Source of the DNA: Curtobacterium sp. MCBD17_013 | GTDB taxonomy: Bacteria > Actinomycetota > Actinomycetes > Actinomycetales > Microbacteriaceae | Reading direction: 5' to 3' | Assembly (NCBI RefSeq): GCF_003234565.1 | Contig: NZ_QKTU01000007.1 | Span: 1 to 64,000 of the forward strand | Length of the DNA stretch: 64,000 nt | Part shown: piece after piece, positions 8,503 through 17,334 of the stretch | Layout: each line of letters begins with the position of its first letter | Numbering within the stretch: position 1 is the first letter of the stretch | Translations under genes and position numbers: made by a program | The notes under the pieces: model-generated | Told to the model about the DNA's origin: nothing | Databases searched by the model: none | Seen by the model: the letters and a program-made list of their open reading frames with translations, nothing else

Positions 8503-10016
8503 CGGCTCGCCCTCCCTTGCCCTACCAGTTGCTGAAGTCGACTCCTGTCATCCTTGGAGAGCACCACATGCAGGGAGACACGAGCGCGGGTCAGCGCGAC
8601 GTAAAAGGCAGCAGTCCCGGAGGCGTCGAGAGCCTCGGGCAGTCCGCACACGACGACATGCTCAGCCTCCAACCCCTTCGCGAAGCGAGGGCTCGTCATC
8701 ACGATGCCGTTGACAGTCGTGGGCGCCGCGACGGACCGCGGGTCAATCACCCAGATGTCGGACCTACGAGCTCCATCCGCCGCGAGTTCGGCGGCGATCC
8801 TCACACCGTCGCTGGCCGTGACCTCCTGATTCCTGGTCAGCCACTCCACGCGCTCGCCGTGAACGATGCCTGGATCGCCGACGTCAGCACCCAGGTACTC
8901 CTGCACGACGTGCACGATCGCACGCGTGTTGCGCACGTTCAACGACAGGTCTACGGTGATCGCCTCGGCGGTGATCAGCTCCGCCACGTCCGGGTCGTAG
9001 TCGCCGTCGACGTGCGCCTGGTTGTTGGGGTCGAGGAACATCCGCCACCGACCGGCCGCTCGGCCGCCGACAAGAACACCATCGAGGCGGTCCATCGCCT
9101 CGGCGGTCATCATGTCCTGTGCCTCGTCAACGAGCACGACGTCGTAGGGACCCGACCCCTCGAGGTCCGCGAAAGGAATCACGTCGACGTTGCGGTCACC
9201 GAGATGCGGTGCGAAGTACCGCGAGAGCGAAGGTGAGCGGAACGTCACGAGCACGGACCTCCCCTGCTCCTCCTCCTGTTTCGCAGCCTCGACAAGGACC
9301 AGGGACTTCCCGGTACCTGCTCCTCCGCATACGAGCACCCGCTGGTTCCGCGCCAGTGCAGCGAGAACGCGGGCCTGGCCGACCGTGGCACGGTTCTGCT
9401 CCTCGATCACCGCACCGCGTTGTGCGTCGACTACCGGCATTCGAGTGAACTCGCCGAAGAGACGCTCCCGCAGGTCACCCAGCCGCGCGATCTTCTCTCC
9501 GCGCGGCGCGTTCCTTGCATCCGCGACCACGACGTCAAGCGCCGTGGTCAGCTCTAGCGCTGTCATTGAGTCATGAGCCAGCCAGTGCGAAGGCTTCCAG
9601 TCGACGGAGCTCGGCGGTGCGTCGATGTCCGGCGTGACAACAACGGCCTCGTGCGCGTACCAGCCGAGCCCCTGCGCCCTGAGGATGTCACGGAGCGCGT
9701 ACCCCGCCGATCGTGCTTGCTCCATCGGGGACGTGCCGAGCTTATGCCAGTCTCCGCGGCGGTCAATGCTGTACCAGATGCCATCGTGCTTTCGCACGCC
9801 ACCGCCCTTGACCTCGACGACGACGACGGTTCCCCGCCACAGGATCACGAAGTCGGCTTCTGCCTGCTGCTTGTACCCGTGCGAGCGAAGCCCGACGGAG
9901 TAGAAGGCAACTGCGTCGCCGTCCGCCTCTACGTCCCGAAGGAGACGGGCGACTCGCCGCTCGGCGTCACTCCGGGACGCTGTTTCGATGTCGGCCAGCG
10001 AAGGAACAAGGATCAT
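8499..10016 (-). CDS. NERD-domain nuclease / SF1 helicase (UvrD/DUF2075-like)
   Basis: A 505-aa protein starting at ATG 10016, which overlaps the stop of the upstream gene as ATGA (10013-10016); a longer frame to 10109 lies wholly inside the neighbour. Residues 15-150 form a NERD domain with a PD-(D/E)XK arrangement: Glu19, Asp55 in QAEADFVI and Glu68-x-Lys70 in VVVEVKGG. Residues 200-505 are a superfamily 1 ATPase: Walker A GGAGTGKS (231-238), Walker B VVLVDEAQD (293-301), and FYVALTRAR near the C-terminus. It therefore joins a probable DNA-binding or cleaving module to a motor. No such protein belongs to canonical DISARM. Sitting between the GHKL-helicase and drmA, it could supply the nuclease otherwise provided by DrmC; that is inference. 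Confidence 0.88.
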   Translation of the reverse strand: MILVPSLADIETASRSDAERRVARLLRDVEADGDAVAFYSVGLRSHGYKQQAEADFVILWRGTVVVVEVKGGGVRKHDGIWYSIDRRGDWHKLGTSPMEQARSAGYALRDILRAQGLGWYAHEAVVVTPDIDAPPSSVDWKPSHWLAHDSMTALELTTALDVVVADARNAPRGEKIARLGDLRERLFGEFTRMPVVDAQRGAVIEEQNRATVGQARVLAALARNQRVLVCGGAGTGKSLVLVEAAKQEEEQGRSVLVTFRSPSLSRYFAPHLGDRNVDVIPFADLEGSGPYDVVLVDEAQDMMTAEAMDRLDGVLVGGRAAGRWRMFLDPNNQAHVDGDYDPDVAELITAEAITVDLSLNVRNTRAIVHVVQEYLGADVGDPGIVHGERVEWLTRNQEVTASDGVRIAAELAADGARRSDIWVIDPRSVAAPTTVNGIVMTSPRFAKGLEAEHVVVCGLPEALDASGTAAFYVALTRARVSLHVVLSKDDRSRLQQLVGQGRASR

Positions 10017-13000
10017 TCGCGCTGCTCCGCCCAGAGGTCCTCGTAGTCGTGGTAGCCGAGGAAGTCGTTCATGGCGCCCCAATTGTCGGCTACATCGACG
10101 ATGAGGCACTCGTCCTTTCCGCCGTTCTCAGTTCCGCGAAGGCCGCGGCCTGCCATCTGGATGTAAGCGCCGGGGCTGAAGGTCGGGCGCGCGATGTAGA
10201 GCGCCCTCACACCCGGGGCGTCGAAGCCCTGGACGAGGAGGTCGCAGTTGGCGAGGACCTGGATCTCATTGTCCTGAAACTGCTTGATCACCTTTCGACG
10301 CTGTTGCTTGCTGGTCTGTCCGCTGACCGATTCAGCGGCGACCCCTCGATAGCGAAGCGATGCTGAGAGGACCTGCGCCGAGAGCACACTCGGGGTGAAG
10401 ACAAGGACGGGCCATTCTGGGTGTGCTCTAAGCGTCTGGAGGATGTGCTCGACAAGGATCCGCATGCGCTGTTCGTTGCGGCCGATGCGCTCGTAGAGGT
10501 TTCGGTCGATGAGCTTGTTGGACCTAAGATCGCCAGGCGCGGAGTCGCTGACCTCGAACTCGAGGCCGGTCGGCAACACCTCGTGCCTGACACTCGCGAG
10601 TACACCAAGCTTTACGAGCTCTTTGTACGGTTCTTGGTAGGGCAGTGCCAGCTTGGTGCCGAACCTGGCCTTCAGTTCCTTGATCCCGCTGTCGTCACCG
10701 GCTCGCCCCTTGAACGGGGTCGCGGATAGTCCGACAAGTGGCCTCTCCCAGCTGCGTCCATCGACACCAAGCCACCGAAGGATTTTGGTGTATTCCGACG
10801 AGCCCGCTCGATGAGCCTCGTCGATGAAGACTGCCGCCGGCTTGCTGAGCCACTCGTAGTCGCCCCGACCGATGAGCTGGGCGAGCTGCGCGTCAGTCGC
10901 GACGATCACGGACAGCTCAGTGTCTGGTTCCTGGACGGTGTTCGAGCCCCACAAGCGGCCGATCGTAAGCGGTCGTTCGTCGGCAAGGTGTCGCCAGACG
11001 GTTTGGAAGGTCTGAACGGCCTGTTCGCAGAGTTCCTCCGACTGTGCAATCCAGAGGATCGTCCCCGAGAGCACCTCGTCGACGAACAGCTTGAGGACGG
11101 TCTCGGTGGCGACGCGGGTCTTGCCCGCGCCCGTCGGCAGCTCGACCATGGCCTTTTGCGCAGGACCGTGGGCTGACGGTTGCGTCAGGACGGTTCGTAA
11201 ATCCTCGCTGATCTTCTTCTGGTACGTGTGTAGACGGTTCAGCACCACCGCGCCAGGGACGACGAACTCCGGGGGCTGCTTCTGGTTCCGCTGGCCGGCG
11301 TACTCTGCGCTGAACCCCATCTTCCGGACCCAGGACACAGCGGGCCCTGTGCTGCCCCAGGCCTCCGGAACGTCCGAGAACCCGAGGTCTCGGAACCTGT
11401 CCGCGAGGATGCGGAGCGCGTCCGAGCCGTAGACCGTCAAGAAGAGTTCCGCGACGGGCGTCCCGTCGTTGACCAGGCTTTGCGCTTCAAGCGCGCTCCA
11501 AAGCCCGGTCGGAAGCGCTTCCCTTAGGTCATCGGGGCCGATGTAGTGGTCGAGACGTTCGGCGTCGCTCCCGATGGCCTGTGCCTCATGACGAAGGAGC
11601 TCGAGCTTGTTGTCCAGCCCCGCCTTGAGCACGGCAGCGAGTCGGATGTTGTCGAGGCGAAGACCGAAGGCGTCATTAATGAACTCGAGGATTCGCCGTT
11701 CGTCAGCATCGCTCCTGACGATCAGGTCCTGACCGTCAAGGTGCCAGTCTCGGGGCTGATCCTCCGTGCCGTCCTCTGTGACCACCCGCTTTGCGATGAG
11801 CAGGGCCCGAGAGACCTTCGCCGATGCGAGCGCCGCCCCGTACGCCGAGCGGAGGCCGGTGTAGACGTCAAGAACTCGCTGGGAGTCCTGCTGGCCTTCG
11901 ACGACCATTGCGAACGAGAAGCTGTCAGCGAACCGACGGCATCCGACCGTCTCGACGAACTCGTCGACCATGTCCGGATGGACCCTCAGGAACGGTCGCT
12001 GCCGGCTCCGAAGGAACTCCTCTTCCTCCTCGGTGGAGGCAAGGAACACTGTCGAGGGCGCATGCGGCTCGACGAGTCGCTTGACCCTGGCCGGGATGGT
12101 CGACGGCTTTTCGCCAGCGTACCCGGCCTTCGTGGCCCCGAGAACGAACTCGGTCAGAGCCGAGTCGTCGACGGACGGGAAGAGATCCGCCTCGAGCATT
12201 TCCCGGAGCACGTGCGCCGGCACTGCTTCAAGCTCGTCCGGCAGGTCGAGGGCAACCTGGACCTGGTGTGTGCCTTTGAAAAGCGGTAGGAGCGCACCGA
12301 AGCGCACAAGCGAAGGTGCGACGACGTCGCTCGGCGCCCGGAACCCTCGCGACGTCGGGAGAAGACCCGCCTGCTGGACCGCCCATCGAGACGGCGGCAG
12401 TACTCCGTGAGTGCGCCCAGTGTCGAGATCCTCGACGACCCAGTTCTGCTCCGGAAGCTCCAGGAGCGAAGTCGTCCACGACGCACGCAGCTGTTCCGGC
12501 GCCTCAGCATCCCGCAACATGAGCAACACGGAGAACGGTCCAGGCCCTGCCGCCGGACTGACCTCCAGTCGTTCGATGGGTCGTTCACCCGGCCCCCGCT
12601 GGTTGTTGAGCGCGTCTACGGTGGCGGCGACGTAAGCCTCGTACTCCGCCTCGTCCTCAAGAGAGAAGTCCTTCACCGGAGTCCGAGCGACACCGAGCTT
12701 GTGCGCGACCTCGGCCGTTGACCGACTTCGGTCGAGAGTTCGCGAGGCGAACCGCTCAGACAGTGTTGTATCCACATCGATTACCTGCTGCGGCCACGCC
12801 CAGCCACCGTCCCGCGTGGGGACCTTGATCGACGCATTCGAGGCCGTCATCGACTTGATGGCGATGGCCAGGCTGACAGAGACGACGGCGTCCCAGAGCT
12901 TCTCGAGGTCCTCGCTTGAGGGATCGGTGGGCAGCGTTGCCAACCGCGCGTCGAGGATCGCTTCTGGGTCTAGGTCGCGGAAGCCACGGCTGCGGAGGAG

Positions 13001-14746
13001 CGCTTCGACCCCGCTCTCCGCCAGGAACGCGGGGTCAACGAACACGGCGCCGTCAACAACTAGCCCTTCCTCCTGATGAAGGAATACGACGCTTCGGTCG
13101 TCGAGTGACTTCATTCCGTCGGTCGTTGGAATGACCTTGGCAGACGTGATGCCTTCAAGTGAGAGGTGTCCGAGGACAGTCTTGAGAGCGTTTGCCGACG
13201 AGACAGGGTCATCGCCCTCGGCCCACTCACGGAGCCAGGTCAGGAGGCCACGCCTCGGCATGCGCTCCATCGCGGCACGGAGGTCGCGGGCGGTGGGGTC
13301 GGGGTCAGGCTCCTGGGCAACCAGGAGAAGATCCCTGAGGCGTGTCGCCCTCTGTGAGGTCCTGTAGCAGTGCCAGTGGGGAACATCCTCACCGGTGTTG
13401 GGCGAGACCATCCACCCCTGGTGAACGACGGGGTCGAAGCGAATGGCTGGGTCCAGCGGACGGAGCTCCGACCCGTTTCGCAGGTCTCCAGCCTTGTCAG
13501 GAATGTACTGGCCCGTGCCGGCCAAACTCAGGATGTGTGTTCGTAGGGCGTCTCCGGCGAATCCGCGGCTCTCTTGGTCACGCTCGCGAGCGGGCAGATA
13601 GTCCAGGTGCCCTGCAGGGTCGTCGGAGGTCCGCAACCTTGGGAGCAACGGCACGAAGAGCGCGGCGAGGGTCTTGATGATCTCGCGGTTGTATCGGTTC
13701 TCGAGCAGATTGGTGCGGTCGTCGTTGACGCTCCACGGCGCATTGAGCAGCGCTCCTACCGAGGTCTTGTCCTGAAGCGGGAAGTACGACCAGAACTGCC
13801 CGGAACCAAGTCTGCTGCGTTGAACCGGGACGGCGACCGTGACCTTGACCTTTTCGCGTGACACTGCCTCGCCGACTTCGTGGCGTGCTTCTGACGACGG
13901 CTTGTGCATATCGCTCTGAACGATCCATTCGTCACCGCCGCCGTCTGGGCGCTCGATCCTGAACCTGTTGGCTCCCAGATCGCGGGATACGTGGCTCGTC
14001 TCAAACGGCTCGTCTCCGATCACACGCAGCCGAACTTCCCGGACCGCATCGACGAACAGCAGGAACTCGGAGGTGAACCCCTGGATCTCATCACGCAAAC
14101 GCTCAAGATGTGTCGCCGCGGGGAGCTTGACGATCGTCGTGGCCCAGGATCCGAGTTCCGCGAGCACGGGATCTCGCTCCAGCTCAGTTGCTGCGTCGAG
14201 AACCGTCGCGGTCCGGAGGATAGGATACCGCTTGGCGTTTGTGACCTTTGCCATCTCAGTTCGAGCATGCGGCGAGTTGAACTCGAACGAGATCGAGCGG
14301 CTCAACACCTGCGGCGCCTGCGAGACCGCGAGCACTGACTTGAATCCGAGGCCGAAGCGTCCGATTTCGTCGCCGCGTTTCTCGCTCAGATAGGCCATCG
14401 TGACGGCTGTCAGGCCGCTCATCGAGAACGGCCGTCCTGCGTTCGCGCAGTACAGCACGCTTTGGGCCGCGTCGAGGATGATTTCGACGCGTCCCGAGTT
14501 TTCCCTGCTGGTGTCGGCAGCACCCGCCAGAGCGTCGGCGGCGTTCTGGATGAGCTCGAGCAAGGTGCGGTTCGCGTAGCCGCCGGTACGGATCGACTCT
14601 TCATGGTTGGCGTGCTCGGAGATCAAGTTCGGATGGATCCGGTAGGACTCGATCGTCCGATTGAACTGGTCCTCGACTTCGCGCACGAGCGACGCGTCCG
14701 GCTCCCATGAGTTGAGGTCCAACGTCGCACTTGACTGCATGTCCAA
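10013..14746 (-). CDS. GHKL (sacsin/Hsp90-like) ATPase fused to SF2 DEAH helicase
   Basis: A 1577-aa protein and first gene of the defence operon. N-terminus: Bergerat-fold ATPase with LLELIQNAADA (62-72), ANAGRPF (101-107) and GRFGLGFKSVL (129-139), as in sacsin-type proteins. About 900 residues follow without recognisable motifs. C-terminus: superfamily 2 helicase with LPTGAGKT (1203-1210), FIDEAH (1307-1312), SATP (1341-1344) and QMAGRGLR (1530-1537). The start is TTG 14746, preceded by AAGGAG at 7 nt; the ATG six bases downstream is badly spaced from it. Both ATPase cores look intact. The operon position and ATGA overlap with the NERD-helicase imply a shared complex or pathway. GHKL ATPases often work as nucleotide-gated clamps, so sensing or loading is a reasonable but unproven role. 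Not a canonical DISARM component. Confidence 0.88.
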   Translation of the reverse strand: MDMQSSATLDLNSWEPDASLVREVEDQFNRTIESYRIHPNLISEHANHEESIRTGGYANRTLLELIQNAADALAGAADTSRENSGRVEIILDAAQSVLYCANAGRPFSMSGLTAVTMAYLSEKRGDEIGRFGLGFKSVLAVSQAPQVLSRSISFEFNSPHARTEMAKVTNAKRYPILRTATVLDAATELERDPVLAELGSWATTIVKLPAATHLERLRDEIQGFTSEFLLFVDAVREVRLRVIGDEPFETSHVSRDLGANRFRIERPDGGGDEWIVQSDMHKPSSEARHEVGEAVSREKVKVTVAVPVQRSRLGSGQFWSYFPLQDKTSVGALLNAPWSVNDDRTNLLENRYNREIIKTLAALFVPLLPRLRTSDDPAGHLDYLPARERDQESRGFAGDALRTHILSLAGTGQYIPDKAGDLRNGSELRPLDPAIRFDPVVHQGWMVSPNTGEDVPHWHCYRTSQRATRLRDLLLVAQEPDPDPTARDLRAAMERMPRRGLLTWLREWAEGDDPVSSANALKTVLGHLSLEGITSAKVIPTTDGMKSLDDRSVVFLHQEEGLVVDGAVFVDPAFLAESGVEALLRSRGFRDLDPEAILDARLATLPTDPSSEDLEKLWDAVVSVSLAIAIKSMTASNASIKVPTRDGGWAWPQQVIDVDTTLSERFASRTLDRSRSTAEVAHKLGVARTPVKDFSLEDEAEYEAYVAATVDALNNQRGPGERPIERLEVSPAAGPGPFSVLLMLRDAEAPEQLRASWTTSLLELPEQNWVVEDLDTGRTHGVLPPSRWAVQQAGLLPTSRGFRAPSDVVAPSLVRFGALLPLFKGTHQVQVALDLPDELEAVPAHVLREMLEADLFPSVDDSALTEFVLGATKAGYAGEKPSTIPARVKRLVEPHAPSTVFLASTEEEEEFLRSRQRPFLRVHPDMVDEFVETVGCRRFADSFSFAMVVEGQQDSQRVLDVYTGLRSAYGAALASAKVSRALLIAKRVVTEDGTEDQPRDWHLDGQDLIVRSDADERRILEFINDAFGLRLDNIRLAAVLKAGLDNKLELLRHEAQAIGSDAERLDHYIGPDDLREALPTGLWSALEAQSLVNDGTPVAELFLTVYGSDALRILADRFRDLGFSDVPEAWGSTGPAVSWVRKMGFSAEYAGQRNQKQPPEFVVPGAVVLNRLHTYQKKISEDLRTVLTQPSAHGPAQKAMVELPTGAGKTRVATETVLKLFVDEVLSGTILWIAQSEELCEQAVQTFQTVWRHLADERPLTIGRLWGSNTVQEPDTELSVIVATDAQLAQLIGRGDYEWLSKPAAVFIDEAHRAGSSEYTKILRWLGVDGRSWERPLVGLSATPFKGRAGDDSGIKELKARFGTKLALPYQEPYKELVKLGVLASVRHEVLPTGLEFEVSDSAPGDLRSNKLIDRNLYERIGRNEQRMRILVEHILQTLRAHPEWPVLVFTPSVLSAQVLSASLRYRGVAAESVSGQTSKQQRRKVIKQFQDNEIQVLANCDLLVQGFDAPGVRALYIARPTFSPGAYIQMAGRGLRGTENGGKDECLIVDVADNWGAMNDFLGYHDYEDLWAEQRE

Positions 14747-14782
14747 GACCGTGCTCCTTCAACGGTTCCACCGCGAGACGAA

Positions 14783-14811
14783 GTTACAGCCTCACGGACA
14801 ACTTCTGTCGA
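14783..14811 (-). promoter_or_regulatory. Predicted promoter of the four-gene defence operon
   Basis: On the minus strand TCGACA (14811-14806) and TGTAAC (14788-14783) are 17 nt apart, a good -35/-10 pair. They would start transcription near 14776, giving an untranslated leader of about 30 nt before the TTG start and its AAGGAG site. No terminator is visible inside the operon, so all four genes can be read from here. Confidence 0.5.
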
Positions 14812-14837
14812 GCGGGAACCTCAACTGTTGTCCGTGA
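14792..14837. promoter_or_regulatory. Inverted repeat around the defence-operon -35 element (candidate operator)
   Basis: Perfect 11-bp arms TCACGGACAAC (14792-14802) and GTTGTCCGTGA (14827-14837) with a 24-bp spacer. One arm fills the -35/-10 spacer of the predicted promoter and the other lies just upstream of -35. Arm centres are 35 bp apart, between three and three and a half helical turns. The layout suits a dimeric or looping repressor. No obvious DNA-binding regulator is encoded in the island. Confidence 0.5.
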
Positions 14838-15463
14838 AGCGCACTGCAGAGATCACAGGACTCGGGTGAGAATCACTCTACAAAGCTGAAGCCTCGCGCC
14901 GCGTGCCCTGTTCGGGGGACGCAGGAGTAGCCGCTACGGTCCGGCCCGCGCTTCCAAGACGTGTCGAGGTCCCACGCGCCGTGCCGTAGGTCACCTCTGC
15001 ATCATCACCTGCGTTCCGCCCTCGACACGGATAGTTCGACTACGCCAGAATGAGGGGGTCGTTGGTTCAAGGTGCCAGCGAGCCCACGATAAACGCCGGG
15101 CGCGGCGTAGTGTGGCTGGCGGTGGTCCTGATCCTTGCTCTTGTGCGCCTCCTCAGGGAACGCCACATTTGCAACCGGAAAGAGACGCCCATGAACGCAG
15201 TTCTGAAGGCGAACACCAACAGCACGACCAATAGCCCAGGGAAGTTCTGGCAGTATCTGCTCGAAGCGATCTGGGCGACGTGAGCTAGGGTCCTCGGGGC
15301 CTCGTTGGCCACCTTGAGCTAACGAACGACGAAGAGGCGCTCCACACCGAAAGAGTTGCGGAGTATCGCCCCGCCGGCAGCGCGGACGTTTTTCCGAAGG
15401 CACCGTGGCAGCACGGCATTGCCCGGAGGTCAACGACAGACAGACGCCCTCAAGCGAGCCCCG
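14838..15463. other. Island right flank, no convincing gene
   Basis: A stretch of mixed composition between the defence promoter and the repeats near nrdF. I see no gene with a plausible start, ribosome site and family match. The only candidate is a 30-codon frame at 15191-15283 (listed separately). There is no tRNA, integrase or phage attachment signature. Confidence 0.5.
15191..15283 (+). CDS. Possible 30-aa peptide, unrecognised
   Basis: A 30-codon frame beginning MNAVLKANTNSTTN and ending GKFWQYLLEAIWAT. The first half is polar and the second half amphipathic. A GGAAAGAG stretch lies upstream, but the spacing to ATG is poor. Codon use (AAC, AAT, AGC) is less GC-rich than the chromosome and resembles the island. 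A longer in-frame ORF from 15050 adds a hydrophobic segment but no better start. It could be a real small peptide or chance; no function can be offered. Confidence 0.2.
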   Translation: MNAVLKANTNSTTNSPGKFWQYLLEAIWAT

Positions 15464-15523
15464 CCCTAACGCCCGTTATCGGCGAGTGGCGGATCAAGCC
15501 GAACGCGCACCCGGGCGTTGGAT
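15464..15523 (+). other. attC-like imperfect palindrome (tentative)
   Basis: CCCTAAC (15464-15470) and GTTGGAT (15517-15523) bound a 60-bp segment whose outer arms CTAACGCCCG and CGGGCGTTGG pair almost fully. The inner arms CGTTATCGGC and GCCGAACG pair with two bulged bases. This resembles the R/L box layout of integron attC sites, although the first base of the RYYYAAC box does not fit. No integron integrase is in the window, and GC-rich DNA yields such palindromes by chance. Confidence 0.2.
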
Positions 15524-15632
15524 GACACAGCGTCCGTCGGCGAGCACCTGCTCGCGCCCGCACACACCGCGGGCGTGAGATGACATGCGTCCGTCCGCGA
15601 GCACCTGCTCGCGCCCGCACGCACCTGCTCGC
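15513..15632 (+). repeat. Imperfect tandem repeat upstream of nrdF terminator
   Basis: Two diverged copies of a unit of about 54 bp starting GGGCGTTGGATGACA and GGGCGTGAGATGACA. Both contain CGAGCACCTGCTCGCGCCCG, and a third partial CACCTGCTCGCGC follows. The core GAGCACCTGCTC is itself palindromic. No coding sense is apparent in any frame. Confidence 0.6.
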
Positions 15633-15668
15633 GCGTCCACACATCGACGAGAGCGAGAGAGCGAGTCA

Positions 15669-15705
15669 GCACCCAACGTTGCGCGCTTTACGCAACGTTG
15701 GGTGC
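15669..15705. repeat. Perfect 15-bp inverted repeat
   Basis: GCACCCAACGTTGCG, a 7-nt loop, then its exact complement. A further ACCCAAC occurs at 15741. There is no T-tract on either side, so it may be a protein-binding or recombination site or an actinobacterial hairpin terminator. Confidence 0.55.
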
Positions 15706-15772
15706 CGGAATCAGCCCGAGATGCGACCTAAGTTGACGAAACCCAACTATGGCTGCGATCTAATAGGAAGCA

Positions 15773-15804
15773 ACGTCCCCGCTGTCGTTCGACAGCGGGG
15801 ACGT
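15773..15804 (-). terminator. Likely nrdF transcription terminator
   Basis: A 14-bp perfect stem (ACGTCCCCGCTGTC with its complement) and a 4-nt loop, 37 bp after the nrdF stop on the minus strand. It lacks a U-tract, which is common for terminators in high-GC actinobacteria. The 16-mer CGACAGCGGGGACGTC recurs at 22089. Confidence 0.6.
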
Positions 15805-15840
15805 CGTCAGGGACGAGGCGTGGTCAGCGAGCGCTCGGGA

Positions 15841-17172
<1,332 letters not shown>

Positions 17173-17183
17173 TCATGTACAGT

Positions 17184-17264
17184 GGACGCTCCAGCGCTCA
17201 GTTGGAGTCCCCGCTAGGGGCTGTTCAGGGTCAGGTTTTCGCGAACCTGACCCTGAGCTTTTTT
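17184..17264 (+). ncRNA. Candidate small RNA antisense to the nrdE-nrdF spacer
   Basis: On the plus strand a -10-like TACAGT (17178-17183), with a weak CCGACC 18 nt before it, is followed by about 75 nt of compact hairpins. These are CTCCA/TGGAG (17189-17207), CCCC/GGGG (17209-17220) and a strong intrinsic terminator. No plus-strand gene ends here, so the terminator needs another explanation. The RNA would be antisense to the leader of the small gene upstream of nrdF. Confidence 0.35.
17225..17264 (+). terminator. Intrinsic terminator (13-bp stem, T6)
   Basis: TCAGGGTCAGGTT (17225-17237), a 6-nt loop, its exact complement (17244-17256), then GC and six T (17259-17264). The T-tract shows plus-strand direction. 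The same hairpin may also stop minus-strand nrdE transcripts without a U-tract. Confidence 0.8.
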
Positions 17265-17334
17265 GGACTTGTGTTTGCGTCGGGGGACAAATGAGGTTCA
17301 CGTCCGACGGATGGTCGCGGTCAGCGACCGGCGG

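Noticed and set aside
3516-10109. Canonical Druantia or BREX assignment
   Set aside because: DUF1998 is on a separate DrmB rather than fused as in DruE, and no BrxC/PglZ-type protein is present.
15050-15283. 77-codon gene with a transmembrane segment
   Set aside because: No ribosome site or known family at the upstream start; only the inner 30-codon frame is mentioned as a weak candidate.
15513-15632. CRISPR array
   Set aside because: Only two diverged repeat units, no regular spacers and no cas genes.
3516-15840. A DrmC phospholipase-D gene or a DrmE-like gene within the island
   Set aside because: No HxKxxxxD motif or extra frame remains between the identified genes; it may still lie left of the window.
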